Part shown: positions 1-11,714 of the stretch, one piece after another
Numbering within the stretch: position 1 is the stretch's first letter
How the letters are laid out: each line of letters starts with the position of its first letter
Assembly: GCA_024663395.1 (NCBI GenBank)
Contig: JANFAH010000013.1
Span: forward strand, 1,393,008-1,457,007
DNA from: Pisolithus tinctorius
Taxonomy: Eukaryota > Basidiomycota > Agaricomycetes > Boletales > Pisolithaceae
Reading direction: 5' to 3'
DNA: 64,000 nucleotides
Position numbers and translations under genes: made by a program
Notes under the pieces: model-generated
Database searches by the model: none
Told to the model about the DNA's origin: nothing
Seen by the model: the letters and a program-made list of their open reading frames with translations, nothing else

Positions 1-418
1 CGGGGGGTGGAGGTTGTCAAATGGAAAGGGCGTACAACGGCAGACTCGTATCGGTCGATACGACGAGTGCCTGGCAACAGACTGAGAGCCATGTCGCACA
101 CTGTTCGCACGGATCAGTTGGTATAGTCACTATAGTTGCACTCCTGATACTGCCATACGCGTCCCGCCATCAGGTGCTGTTGAGTAGACCCACTATGAGT
201 GTCTCCGAGTATGAAGTGGTGGTAGGCGGCGCGAGTTCCATGGAGCCCTACATTCTCGTGTTTATGCCGCTGTCTGCAAGACATCGTTGTCATGCAGCAG
301 TGGTTCCCTCCTACTTATGTAATCTGATGGGAGTTCAGCGATAACCCAGCGCCCTCCAAATGTACAAATAAACCTACTATCGTTGAAGAATAACTCACTA
401 CTCCCCCGCACATCTCAT
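1..418. other. No gene assigned
   Basis: An open frame at 21-344 (+) has one hydrophobic run near its middle but no motif I recognise. It could be an upstream piece of the ferric reductase relic that follows, but I cannot align it convincingly. Confidence 0.3.
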
Positions 419-2305
419 ATGACGTGGACCCAGCTCAGATTCACGACCATCTGGTGCACTGCTCTCGGAATGGCTATCGTAGCCTCCCTCCCAATGCTCG
501 TTCGTCCTTGGAAGAATGGTCGTTCTCTACAGGGCTTCCTTGGCATCTCGTAAGGACTCCGTAAGGGTGAGTTCGCTGTCGCGGATTGCGAGGATAAACC
601 TCCTCGGTCGACGCGAGGCGCCCTAGCAGTCTGGCGCTCTATCGCGTCTGTTCGACACCGGACGTTACCATTAAGCATCTTACCGAGTAAATCTACCCTT
701 TCTGCTTTCTAGTCGATATTGATTATACGGTTCTGGCTGCTATCATTCTTGCGTATCTCGTCGTCGTTTACGTCTGCATCATCAAAGATGCACCTCTCAT
801 ATCCAACCCCAATTGAGCCGGTAAAATCCACTTTCGACCTGAATCGCAACGATAAATTCCATCTTGTCGCTCCTTCTCGGCCCAGGAAACGGACACAAGA
901 AACCAAACCATGTACACCGCATATCCGGGAGGATAATGTTCCCTACGGACTTCTCGGTCCGCAGGACTTCGGAAACGTCCGGCTTTTCTGTGCTCAGAAT
1001 CCAGAATCATCATCTTGACTTTCCTTCGCTTAGTTTGAAGGTTTTCCTACCAGGCTGTCTTCGTAGTTCAGTGAGCTCCAGCTCTGCACCCGACGTGTGA
1101 TAAACGCCCGTCTTTAAACCAGACACGCCCACGCAGCATTTGATATCTGTGGCCTTTCTCGCTACCGTTTGTTACCATACGCTATATGCGGAACCATGGA
1201 TACTCCCTGCCTTCGCTTTCCTTGGGACAGACGCTTTGTTGCGGTTTTTTGCGCTACCGCATTAAGGATGCCAAACTTAGCACTCCGGATCAACTGATGA
1301 CGTTCGTAAGTGCGTGCACTGCATGCATATATGCGTATACCGCTGACTCGGCTTCCCATGAGAGGTCCACATCCAAAATTGCAATGACGGATGCTTGGCT
1401 GGCCAACACGTCTAACTCCGTGTCTTGTTCTCCAGTCGCGTCTTCGAAAGCCACCCATTCATGATTCTGCTCTCCCTAGCAAGTCCTGCCTCAACGACTC
1501 CGGCATGATCCTTGCAGCACGCATCAACGGCGATTGGACACGTGAACTCAACACATGCACGTGTAACTAACAAGACCCATCTGTTTGTGTATCAGAGAAG
1601 CAAAGTGGTGGCGAGTAGGGCTGCGTACCCGTATACGTCATGATTGATGGTCTATATGACGGTTCGAGTGTTGACCTTGGACAGTACGAGACGGTGCTGT
1701 TGGTTGCGGGTGGATCAGGAACGACGTTTACTCTCGGGCTTCTGGACGACATCGTCTTTAAATGTATCAAGACTGGCCGTCCTAACGGCGAACGAACAAG
1801 AAGGATCGAAATTCGCATGGTATATCAGATCGTTTGGTGGGGCTTGCCCCGATTCTCGGATCCGGATCGACCTTCTCTGACTCTGACTCCTCGTGGCATT
1901 GTTTTTTAGGTCACATCTCATGGTTCGCAGAGATGCTGACGGACATCGCCGACCTCGCTGCAGGAACCTCCCTTGATATCCATTTCTCCATCGTCACATG
2001 CTTGTGTGACCCCGAAGCCGTACCATTCATCCCGAACTGCGACGTCAAACTGGACCGTCCACCTGTATATACACTTCTCTGAAACCACCGGACGTTCGCG
2101 ACCTTCTTCTCTCGAATCCGCTGAAGCGGAGGAGGATAAGCCGTTCAGCGCAGTACAGCCGCACGCTGGGGGTGGCGTCGCAGTGTGTGCGAGTGGGCCG
2201 GAGAGTCTGGTCGTTGAAACGAGGAATGCGGTCGCGAGGTTGGGTGTTGGGAACGCTTTGAAGTTGGGTGGGGTTGTCGTGCATGTAGAGAGCTTTGCGC
2301 TGTAA
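419..2305 (+). pseudogene. Ferric reductase (FRE/NOX-like flavocytochrome), decayed
   Basis: Pieces of a fungal ferric-chelate reductase appear in the right order on one strand but in shifting frames. They are an N-terminal membrane segment (419-550), a second membrane segment reading LAAIILAYLVVVYV (about 722-800), the GPGNG..K..HVHRISGR region before the haem-binding helices (about 864-960), the FAD-side segment YRIKDA..STPDQ (about 1255-1300), the NAD-binding core YETVLLVAGGSGTTFTLGLLDD (about 1685-1755), and the C-terminal CASGPES..VETRNAVARLG block ending VESFAL. The family moves electrons from cytosolic NADPH through FAD and haems to reduce extracellular iron. In-frame TGA codons at 814-816 (in a NPN-x-AG motif, expected Arg) and 1036-1038, a TAA after residue 46, and a frameshift near 1810 argue that it is dead. 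The chosen ATG at 419 is the first in frame; the usual extracellular N-terminus is absent or unrecognised. Confidence 0.85.
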
Positions 2306-3793
2306 ATTGGGACCCAGGTTTGTATGTATGAAGATGTCGCGCGTATGTTTATTTATGTGTAAAGAGGTCTGCACTGTACGCGGGCGGGATGCGAGTTATA
2401 TGATCAAGGGAGAGATGGGTGAAGGTACGCAGCCGTCAGTCCCATTCTAAATCTCCCACATCGGCGGTCTCTGCTATTACGGACTCCGCAACCTTAATCT
2501 CGATGGTGTGTACTGCGGAACTGGAAGGGGCAGGGTTCGACGCCAGCTAACACTTGCCGACAGAATTGTCGGATAGTGGTAGATGAAAAATCGATCTGCT
2601 GCCCAAATGAGAATGGTATCATCAGAAGGGCTGAACCTCGAAGGATGAGTAGGCGTCCACTGCATAAATTGTCGAGAGGTCGTATGCCAAACCAAGCCAG
2701 GACATAATGCAGCGTACCAGTGTCGAGGTCCTTGGATACTAGGGGTTCAATGCTGAGGAGAGAGGCGAAGTTAAGGAATTTACTTGAGCGCAAGTGCCTC
2801 CTTGTCCCGCATACGTCGGACAAGCGCACGAGTGCACCCGTCGTTGGACAAAGTAGCCATGCCTGCCTGCGCCGCTTCAGAAGGCGTCGACAAGGACCTC
2901 CTTGACTCTGAGACCTGTCAGATTCTTCGGGACTATGAAGTATGTAAATACTTTTGTGCACATCTGATTCCCTTTAAGAATCCCTGTTCGCAGGAAGAGT
3001 GGCCAACATGCATACCTTGGTATACTCGGACGTCCCCTCACGCCGCTCGCAAAGATCATGATAACTACATCATCATTATCCGCCCATGATAAAATCGTTT
3101 ATACCCAACTCTGTTCTTTGACACGGTCGTCTTTTGGCCACTCAAAAAAGATAAGTCTAAAAAATGAGACGCTTGCCTGCATATTGACTTCTATGTGGTA
3201 CTCCGATCCTTCCCCTGCGCCGAAGAGAATTTGATGACAACGATGTTATGATCAGAAGGGTACCCAGAGCTGCCAGCGGGGATCTGATACCAAACTATAA
3301 GTTTAAGTCGTCACGCTGACCCGATAATCGTCCACGAGGTAACCATCTTCGTGTTATGTATATACTTGAGCGCAATGGTTTGGGAAGTTGTGACGAAAGC
3401 GGGTTCGTTTAAGTCACACGGAGGTAGTCCGTTCTCGTAGGAGTGTTTCTTACGGTTGCTCAGAAAGAACTGGCCGAAGAATTCTCTGTTCGAGGTAGAC
3501 TGGGGGAACTCGTACATCAGTAACTACGGTTTATATACGTTCAGAGTGCGGCGGGAGACAAACGAGTAACTAAAAAGGGAGATATAAAGAAAGAGAAAGA
3601 AAAGGAAATAAAACATTATTATTCCGAGGCGTTAACGGTCGTGTAAGATCGTGAATCGTTACAGAAGTCGTGACAGGCACACGCCTTTCTCGGCACAACG
3701 ACCAGCAGACCAAAGCATAGCCCAGGTCCCAGATGTTGTCCACGCCCAAACTTATGGAAAGTCGGACTACCACACGTGCTGTTGCGTGTCGGA
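2306..3793. other. Intergenic, nothing supportable
   Basis: Several open frames of 60-155 codons overlap on both strands (longest 2494-2961 minus), but none shows a domain, a convincing exon chain or a shared frame. No repeat or RNA gene is recognised. Confidence 0.4.
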
Positions 3794-3798
3794 TGTCC

Positions 3799-4078
3799 TG
3801 TGAGGAACCCGGTCCGGCCATCAGCTGATCGGTGGGCCGGCCTAGTCCTCGTCATGCTCTACGCCCGTGTTTCACTTTCTTACTCGCCGTGTTTCACCTC
3901 ACTGCAGTATATAGTTTTCCCGCCCTTCGTCCATTTTCTCCAGCGATTAACCTTTCGTTATCAGGTATGCCTCTTGTCGTCCACCTTGTGCTGGATCTTA
4001 GCTTCGTTATCAGCGTTAGGTTGGCTAATGCACTCCTACTCCTTTTCCAAGGCACGCAACTGCAGCTGAATAATTACA
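3799..4078 (+). repeat. 5' LTR of Gypsy element 1
   Basis: It aligns along its length with 6799-7089, for example the shared TATATAGTTTTCCCG and TATGCCTCTTGTCGTCCACC tracts. There are many substitutions and small indels, so the insertion is old. The TG...CA ends are inferred from the alignment. Confidence 0.85.
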
Positions 4079-4112
4079 TTACGTTAACGGTCTAGAAGCA
4101 CTGGCAATTGTA

Positions 4113-5219
4113 ATGACTTCCGATGGCTCCGACCTCGACTCACTCATCTCGTCTCCGGAACCACTTTCCCAATCGAGCTCGCAATTACACCTTCAGCGAC
4201 ATCCTCAGCCACAACCACAGCCTCCGTTAGCGGGTCAGGCTCAGGACGACTTTTGTGCTGCTTTCCTCGAGACGCCCCTCCGCAATCGTGCTCCGAAGGT
4301 AAAGGTAGCACAACCGGATGTGTACGATGGATCGACTGAAAAATACGATGCCTTCATCAAGCAACTTGAATTGAATTTCGCAACTAACCCATCTACGTTT
4401 GCTACCGATGCCATCAAAATTAACTACGCTATGTCGTACATGAAAGTGGGCCGTGCCCAGCAATGGGTAATTGGCCTCCGCAACAAACAGCGTGCAGGAG
4501 GGGCTTGCCCAGAGCTCGACAGTTAGGAAGGTTTTGATGATGTGCTGAAGGAAAAGTTCAGTGGACCAAACAAGAAAGTGCGGGCTCAGTACAAGCTCCT
4601 CGCCTTGAAACAACGCGACGGCCAATCGGTCGATGACTATCTTACGGAGTTTGAGTTATTGGCGGGAGACACTCAATTCCATGACGAAGCGCTCTTCAAC
4701 ATCTTTCGTACCGGGTTATCGCACCGGATTTTCTCACAGTGCGTACAGAACGGGGACCTCGAGGACAGCTTACAAGGATGGAAGGACTACGCCAAGCGCG
4801 TTGATCGTTACACTCGCACTAATTCCACCCTCCTCTCTTTCTCTGCTAGAAGTCCTCGCCCACCGGGTAAATGCACCTTTCCATTCCAGCGTCACCCTGT
4901 ACCCCCTACACCCTCTGCACCTCCTATTCAGCCAACAACTGCGTCGGCTCCCGCGCCGACACGTTCTATTCTAGGTGCAGGCGAGCCTGTGGATGCCGGT
5001 CAAATCAACCGTCGTCAGGGACGTAGAGGAATCACGTGCCATCGCTGCGGACAGGTTGGCCACCTTGCTCGCAACTGTGCTCGTACCGAGGTCGAGCACA
5101 TTCATGCGTTGTGGACTACCTGGGGTGACACGGCAAGGCACGACGTTATCAATGCAATCAATGAAGTCGCTACGCAGAAGAAAGAAGAAGCGCCATTGAA
5201 TGAGGAATCATGTTTTTGA
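4113..5219 (+). pseudogene. Gag polyprotein of Gypsy element 1
   Basis: The retrotransposon capsid protein, which packages element RNA into cytoplasmic particles. The first frame (4113-4526) has a Gln/Pro-rich leader followed by the Gag core start (PDVYDGS...FIKQLELNF). The second (about 4527-5219) continues in the same direction with LKEKF..PNKK..AQYKLLALKQ, a Pro-rich stretch and a CCHC zinc knuckle, CHRCGQVGHLARNC (about 5038-5079). The two parts are split by a TAG at 4524-4526 where Trp is expected (TGG to TAG), so one base change broke an otherwise continuous Gag of about 369 residues. Confidence 0.85.
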
Positions 5220-5379
5220 AAATGCCGGTAGGAAGTGACTCTACCTCATCGGCGTCTACTTTAGGCTCTAACAATGTTGATGTACCATATGATCGTTCTG
5301 AATCGAATCCTTCGCCTATCAATGATCCTGATGCATCGTTAACTAAATATGCCCGTCGCTTCCTCCCTTCTAGTCTCTC

Positions 5380-6767
5380 GTGTTAAGAGCGGATATGCCG
5401 ACGAAGCCGCTTTGTGCCCCGTCCGCCATTGGTTCCATAGCCAATGACGAGGACAACCCCACTGCATACTCTGTCCTTCACGAACTCAAGAACTCACGTC
5501 AATGGATTCGAAGGGTAGCTGGTAAGTCTGCATTCCTTCCTCTTGTGCTTCAGACATTAGATGATTGCCAGTCTTTCGACGTTGAGGCCCTACTGGATAG
5601 CGGGGCCAGTGGTTGCTACGTCGATGGGGGTCACGTCCGTGCTAGATCAGTCAACACTCGGCCACTCCCTCGACCCATCCCTGTTTATAATGCAAACAGT
5701 TCATCACATGGCGCCGGTCATATTCGTTATACCGTCGACCTGTCCATAAACGTCGATGGTCACTCTGAAGTGGCTACTTTCGCAGTCACTAACACCGACA
5801 AATCACCTGTTATCGTTGGGCACGATTGGCTCCGCAAACTGAATCCCTCGGTGGATTGGCGCACGGGGAAGGTCGTATTCAACCGCTTCCCTGCAGCTTG
5901 CTATCTGCATACACCTCAGCTGGAGGATGCGTTCTTACTTCGATATTGCCATCCTTGGAAGAGGGTAATCGATTACGGGTTACAAAGATCTCCTCGAGTA
6001 TCTCTTCAGTACCTCAACGGCTTCTCGCAAGTATTCGAAAAAATTGAATTCGATCGTTTGCCTGAACACCGCCAACGGGATCACGCAATCAAACTCAAAC
6101 CCCGAATCGAACCTTTAAGTAGCAAAATTTATCCTTTTGAGTCTCTCGGAACAAGCGGAGTTGGACATGTTCTTCGAAGAACACCTTCGTATCGGACGTC
6201 TCCCCCATCGCATCCCCCCCCCCCCCCCCCTTTTTATTATTATTATTAAGCAGGGTGGTACTCTGTGTCCGGTGCAAAATTGTCGTAGACTTGACACGGC
6301 CACTATCAAAAACCGTTATCTACTTCTTCTTTCTGAAGTCGTCCACAAACTACGCGGCGCGAGCTACTTCACCAGTTATCAACTCGCCGGCGACCTTTCA
6401 AATGATGATGAATGCGCTTTTTTGCCACCTTGTTTGCCAGGGGGTAGTTATCGTCTATATGGACAGCGTGCTTTCCATCTCGAACTTCCTCAATCTTGGC
6501 GACGGATGCGCCCCATATTCCACACTGCCCTTCTTCGCCCCTATCATTTTCCCACGTCCCCGATCCAACAACGCGCCGCCACCACCAGTTCTTCTCAGAG
6601 ACCATTATAAGATAGAAGTGTTCGATGAGTGCTTTCGTTGTGGTCGTGCTGAATATCTTGTGAAATGGTAAGGTCTTCCTCGCAAAGAAAACACTTGGGA
6701 GCTTCGTGAAATTCTTGATGACAGACATGGTATTAACAACAAACTTCAGGAATATCTTTGTTCATAG
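5380..6767 (+). pseudogene. Pol remnant of Gypsy element 1: protease, RT scraps, integrase tail with chromodomain
   Basis: 5380-6180 encodes the retropepsin with active-site LLDSGASG and, downstream, VIVGHDWL. The start of reverse transcriptase follows (SLSEQAELDMFFEEH), then a run of about 15 C and a TTA repeat (about 6217-6247). After this, RT pieces resume in other frames (TIKNRY, then TFQMMMNALF and VVIVYMD with Ser replacing the second catalytic Asp). The text then jumps straight to the integrase C-terminus (RAFHLELPQSWRRMRPIFHTALLRPY cut short here: RAFHLELPQSWRR to LLRPYH) and a chromodomain (YLVKW, TWELREIL). An in-frame TAA interrupts VKW-GLP. Deletions explain the missing central RT, RNase H and integrase core. 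Confidence 0.85.
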
Positions 6768-6798
6768 GGGACACGTCCGCCTTAAGAGGGGGGTGACG

Positions 6799-7089
6799 TG
6801 ATGAAGCTCGTCCAGCCATCGGCTGATCCGTCGGCTGGTCATGTCCCCTGCCATGATACTTCATACCCTGTTTGACTTTCTTACCCACGATGTTTCGCCT
6901 TACTTTATTACCATATATAGTTTTCCCGCGTGTCTTTCATTTCCTCCGATGTTAACCTTCCATTATCGAGTATGCCTCTTGTCGTCCACCTTGTCTAGTA
7001 TCATGGCTTCGTTATCAGGGCTACGTTGGCTAATAATTTCCTATTGCTTCGCCAACGCACGCAACTACAGCGAATCATCAGTCATTACA
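6799..7089 (+). repeat. 3' LTR of Gypsy element 1
   Basis: Partner of 3799-4078. It begins with TGATGAAGC right after a purine tract and ends with ATTACA just before the TGTCT flank. Confidence 0.85.
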
Positions 7090-8249
7090 TGTCTCCCATG
7101 CACTAAACTGATTTTCCTCTTCTACAGTTTCGCCCCGCACATGTCGCACTAAGGCCCGACAGTGGTTGGGCTGGGCTGGGCTCGGCAGAGCCACATCTGG
7201 AGGGCAGGTCACCTGCTCACTCTGACTGACAGGCAGTGCGTGATAGCAACCAAAGAGGTTGTGGTGCCTATCACGCATTCGTAGCAGTTACTTAGGGATA
7301 GGAGGAAATGACACTTGATTCTTAATTACGGACAGATGTCTACGGTATACGTAAAAAGATGGTGCGGGGACTGGGCGAACGAGAAAATGAGTCTGCAAGG
7401 AGGTCGATGGGGGAGGCGATGAGCCTACTGGCAGACGGCAGTCCAAGAAAGAGGTGGTGGGAAAGTGCTCAGGCTGATACCGGCGAGAGCCGGCATCTGC
7501 TTGACCCTTCCACTCCTCGACATTCGTGGTTATATGGGTCCTACTTCGTCCAGTCAGATAACTCCTCACTCTCAGGCCCTCGTTGGGCTCCGAGCCCATG
7601 GAGATATCGTGCACCCTGCACGACTTCGCCAGATCCAATGCATGCAGTATGCAGACTACTGTATAGTAATATTCTCGGGCTCCTTTTACTATTCTGACTA
7701 TTTTAAACTTCCTGGCTCTTGGGCCGTGGCCCGAAATAGTCCCTAATAATAGTTCAAAAGGTACGAAATAGAACAATAGACAGACGATTCCTTGACGTAA
7801 AAGGCACAAATAGTGTGTGGTTACAGCTATTTATAAGGCTGTTCGTGAAATACCTTCACAACAAACAAACCATGTCGTGAATGCCGATCATAAGTTGCAC
7901 TGCAATGTGTCCGATACGTGAACTTAATGCCAGGGTTAATAGTGAACGCTAAGAATAGGGGGTATTAATCTGTATTAATAGGGGGTATTCGCCATCCCCG
8001 CAGTATCAAGGCCCGTCGGAAACTTGAAAGTTGTAGTTATATGGTCAATCCATGCTATGCATTTCAGTTTCATTTCTCAACTCCAAGCGTACTAGCGCAA
8101 CACTCGATTATGGGCGAGACGCTGTACCAAGATAGTGGGCAGCGTACTAGATTTGGGTCCTATGACAACTCGCCTTCGGACCGCGTGTTGCTGCCAGCCT
8201 TCAAATACCAGTCGTTCAGACCCCTTGGCGATGTGGCCTCATCAAAATC
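7090..8249. other. Intergenic, nothing supportable
   Basis: A minus-strand open frame of 173 codons (7288-7809) is the longest, but it has low-complexity composition and no domain. An imperfect direct repeat of GGGGGTATT with TAATA is visible near 7958-7990. The last 200 bases should include the P450 promoter; no clear TATA box was chosen. Confidence 0.4.
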
Positions 8250-10388
8250 ATGCTCATCACAGCTTTGACTGCTGCGTGCTTCCTAGCGGCGTATTTCTCA
8301 TGGAGCTACTCATTGAAGCTAAAGGTTAGTTAAACGAAAATCAGCCGCTAGCCGCACTCGTAACGCCGATGATCGCCTGTACTTCTATCATAGAGCGTCA
8401 ACTACCTGCCTGGTATGAGACCACCCCTTTCTGCGATTAGCGCATTTGGTGCTCTCATACCCACGTCTTGGTGGAACCCGGGCCTCCACTGGTCTTGGGA
8501 GTGGAGGAAAACCAGTGAGTTAGCAACATATTTTTCTCAAGGCGGGGGGACTCATGCTTTTCAGATTATTTCAACTATAAGCACGACGTGATTTCGATGG
8601 TTCCGTTGATAGGTCGACCCATATATTACACGTGTTCTCTTCCGGTCATGAAGCAGTTGTTGAAAGAAGAAGGCAAGCTGGGTCACGTCAAACCCACCGA
8701 AATGACAGATGCGGTCCTGTATGTGTATCTCCTCATGCGGTATTTTCTGCAGCCTCACATCGTTAAAGCGTCTGGGGCCAGAATCTTCTTTCTGCCAATG
8801 GTGATGTGTGGAAGCGCCATAGGAGGATCGTTGCGCCTGCGATTACAAATGAAACGTGGGCATGCTCCTCCATGCGTAGATCCCTACTGAGACCGTCCAT
8901 TAGCTACGAACTTATATCGCAACAGGCCGCTGCACTGTACGAAGACATGGTCAGAGCAGCTAAATGGGAGAATGAACAAGTGGTAACCGTCAACAATATC
9001 AATCAGTATATTCGCCGTGTACGTCAAACTCGCTTCGCCTGTACACCATGCAGGTTTATCTGTGGTCTCTGTAGTTCGCTTTAGGGATCATATCGCGATG
9101 TGGTTTCGGCCTTCAGATGGCATGGACGGACCCAAATACCAAAAATACTGAAGAAGAGATGTCCTTTCCAACTGCAATGGAATGGGTCGCAACGACTCTG
9201 GTTCCATGGAGCCTCGTCTTGCCGCGTTGGTCGTACCGACTACCCTCCAAATGGTAAGTCTCATTCTAATCCCGTGGTCTCTCGACAAATCTGTGGTCAA
9301 AGGCTTCGCAACATGGAACACGCTCGGTCATCGTTAGCGGAGTACATGAACACGTTTGTCGAAACAAAAGTGCAAGAGCTCTCCGGGGTGACAGACGGTG
9401 ATGATCATGCGCAGCGTGGCGACATCTTCACGCGCCTCGTGGCTGGGCTGGACAGATCCGGAAAGACTGGCCTAGAAAAGCAGGAAGTCGTGAGTTAATC
9501 CTTCCTGATTGACATATACAATACTTTACAGTGGCCATTAAGATCGGGAATACTTTCGCGCTGATGTTTGCTGGTCATGGTGCGTTTCTTATCTCCGAGA
9601 CTCCGTCTAATCGATTCATTCCGCGCTTCAGAGACAACCTCGAGCGTCCTGTCAGCGACTCTGGGTTACCTGGCATTCCATCAGGACGAACAAGAGAAGG
9701 CATATCAAGAAATCTTGGCAGCGACTCCTGCCAATGGAGAACTAGTTCGTCGTTCCTTATGTGCCATCGCTTCTGACCAACGTTCTTCCAGGGTACAGAA
9801 TATCTGGCAAAACTTACTCATACCTTGGCATGCTTTCATGAATCTGCAAGAATGATACGTGAGTCATCTTCGATTCTGTGCTTGCTCTCAGCCTAATTAT
9901 ATGACCATCAGCTGCAGCGCACGTAATCCCAAGAGATGTCATTGATGATGTCGCAGTTAATGTAACAAGTCCTACTCCGGGAACTATCGTGTTTCCCAAG
10001 GGTTCGAGGATCATTATCGACATGGTCGCCATCCGTAAGCTGAGCTCATGTCACATACATTTGTCCACCTGAAATGACATGTATAGATCACAATCCCGAG
10101 ACGTTTCTTGACCCTGAGGTGTGGCGCCCCTCGCGCTGGTACGGCGTATCCGAGCATGACCTCACCATGTTTTCCACTGGGCCACGTGTGTGCCCAGGGC
10201 GCAAGTTCGCCCAGATGGAAGCCGTTTCTTTCTTGGCCCATCTCTTGCGCGACTGGAAAATTGACATCGAGCCCCGTAATGGGGAGACCAGAAAGCAGCT
10301 CGAAGAACGAGTGATGGGAAATACGAAGTTTATTGGTCTTGCATTCGGGGTTCGACCTGTGGGCCTGAAGCTCATCGCTAGGAAGTAA
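8250..10388 (+). CDS. Cytochrome P450 monooxygenase, intact, 12 exons
   Basis: A haem-thiolate monooxygenase, probably ER-bound, oxidising an unknown lipophilic substrate. Reading splice sites gives exons 8250-8324, 8394-8514, 8565-8718, 8769-8855, 8904-9018, 9075-9253, 9303-9489, 9543-9579, 9632-9744, 9792-9858, 9912-10034 and 10087-10388. Together they total 1560 bases with no stop, or 519 residues, the normal length. Residues 1-25 form a membrane anchor. WKRHRRIVAPA (helix C), the oxygen-binding MFAGHETTS (split by an intron), K-helix ESAR (the ExxR motif), the meander PEVWRPSRW and the haem loop FSTGPRVCPGRKFA with its Cys ligand are all present. The ATG at 8250 opens the anchor. Introns are 47-69 bases. 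It lies beside a dead TPR gene with no cluster partners, so its pathway is unknown. It resembles the expanded P450 clans of Agaricomycetes. Confidence 0.93.
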
Positions 10389-10719
10389 CGGATTCATTGG
10401 AGTTTTCCCTGTCCCTGTTGGGACATTTTTGTGCTTCTGGATACCGCGTCTTGATATTTCTGCTTTTTTTTTCTTTCTGATTCCGTGGCGCCACGTCGAA
10501 CAGGGTTTAAATCCCCGACTCCCGCGTAGGCGGGAGAGGGTTCTTGTCCGACCCGATTCAAGGTTTGTGTCAAAGGATCTGTCGCGTATGACATCCTCTT
10601 CCTCCATTTCCCTGTGTAACAAAACATCTACTTGTTCTCCACTCCGTATTGTCTCAACACAGTACAGGTAGAACACAGCGTCAGCACATTGTCTCAACGA
10701 CATGAGTAATATATAACCT
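10389..10719. other. Intergenic with short hairpin
   Basis: A T-rich run at about 10464-10480 may belong to the P450 3' end. A perfect 7-base stem with 4-base loop (CTCCCGC-GTAG-GCGGGAG) sits at 10519-10536 beside a GGGTTTAAATCCC tract. A SINE remnant is possible but I could not prove tRNA ancestry. Confidence 0.35.
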
Positions 10720-11714
10720 GAATATGCACCAAATTTTGCTGGGCAACTTAACAGCTTGATTGCCTCGTCCAGGTCACCGAGTGTATGTCGCCGTTGGAGT
10801 CTATCCATAAGGAATCCTGCGAGGGAATTGAGGGAAATTGCACGGTAAACATGACCTGATGGACGAAAGTCCCACGCACCACGTGCTAGGCCGACAGCTT
10901 CGTCCAGATCGGCTGCTACACCCCGTTTGTTGAACATATCACAAAGGCAAAGCGCGGAAGGCTTTGGAGCGATAAGGCACACTCGTCACTCTGGTCTCGA
11001 CGGAGTTACGATGCTTCTCAATTCAACTTGGCGGCCTCGTCTAGGTCCGGAATCGTGTCCTGCCTCTGGTGTCTATCCCTGAGAAATTCGGCAAGGTTGC
11101 TGAGAGCATGGTGCGGCATTGATGTCCCGGAAGACGAAGATCCAATGCAACACGTGCAAGCCGGATAGCTTCCTCCAGATCAGACAACAGGCCCAGCTTG
11201 TTGAACCTATCATTCAGGCACAGTGCCAGGACCATGCAGCACGACGCAACTCAATGACCTCGTCCAGGTCGCAAATTGACCTCTGCGCCCTAGATCTATC
11301 TCTAAGACAGTTTGCAAGAAGGCGGAGGTTGTAGCACGGCGCTCGTGGTTCGGTGGGCGAAGGCTTAAACGCGGCTCGTGCGACCCTGATAGCTCGTTCA
11401 AGGTCGACCATCGCTCCAAGGGTATCATACCTCTCACTAAGACAAGCCGTAAGGTCATGGAGTGACGTCGATCGATCAGGGTGTCTACGGGGGCGGAGGT
11501 CCAATGCTTCTCTGTTCAGGTCAATAGCTTCTTCCAAATCAACCATCGCGCCTCGTCTCAGGAAGTATGTGCGAAGAGAACTTGCGAATGAGCTGTCTTC
11601 ACGTATTCCAAACTCTTTGATTGATAAAGCGATCACTGTGTCCGGCCGCGGGAGATGATCTCTCGAAGATCCGCCATTTGTCTTTTGAACATAATTAGTA
11701 CAATCCATCAACAT
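10720..11714 (-). pseudogene. TPR-repeat protein, frameshifted remnant
   Basis: Read on the minus strand from 11714, the frame carries degenerate tetratricopeptide units of about 45-50 residues of the type DLEEAI-L-REALDLRP-HPDRS-SL-DL. At least five or six units are visible: MVDLEEAIDLNREALDLRP, MVDLERAIRVARAAF, ICDLDEVIELRRAAW, LLSDLEEAIRLARVALDLR, AADLDEAVGLARGAW and TLGDLDEAIKL. The frame changes near 11214 and again near 11035, so the gene is broken. This repeat style is the N-terminal half of basidiomycete TPR-HET or TPR-CHAT proteins, but no effector domain follows here before the P450. A related TPR array, joined to a HET domain, occurs at 17.6-19.3 kb. Confidence 0.75.

Larger units (their letters stand above)
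3799..7089 (+). mobile_element. Gypsy (Ty3) LTR retrotransposon 1, internally deleted
   Basis: The 3.3 kb element has an LTR at each end (3799-4078 and 6799-7089), each opening with TG and closing with CA. It is flanked by TGTCC at 3794-3798 and TGTCT at 7090-7094, a likely five-base target duplication with one change. A purine-rich tract (AAGAGGGGGG) lies just upstream of the right LTR. Inside are gag, an aspartic protease, scraps of reverse transcriptase and an integrase C-terminus with chromodomain. Most of reverse transcriptase, all of RNase H and the integrase core are missing, so the copy cannot move by itself. Confidence 0.9.

Noticed and set aside
2494..2961. A 155-codon minus-strand open frame downstream of the ferric reductase relic.
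   Set aside because: Competing frames overlap it on both strands and no family resemblance is visible.
7288..7809. A 173-codon minus-strand open frame.
   Set aside because: No domain, no splice partners and ordinary composition; not enough to call a gene.
8719..8903. Apparent frameshift and odd insertion in the P450 after helix B.
   Set aside because: Two canonical introns (8719-8768 and 8856-8903) restore the frame and give text matching the family (VLVWGQNLLSANGD and NETYELISQQ), so the gene is intact.
10440..10560. Possible SINE with A-rich end and GGGTTTAAATCCC box.
   Set aside because: No target duplication or pol III promoter pair could be shown.
10014..10982. A 322-codon minus-strand open frame across the P450 3' end.
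   Set aside because: Its first third is TPR-like, but the rest is antisense to the conserved P450 haem-binding exon and has no motif.
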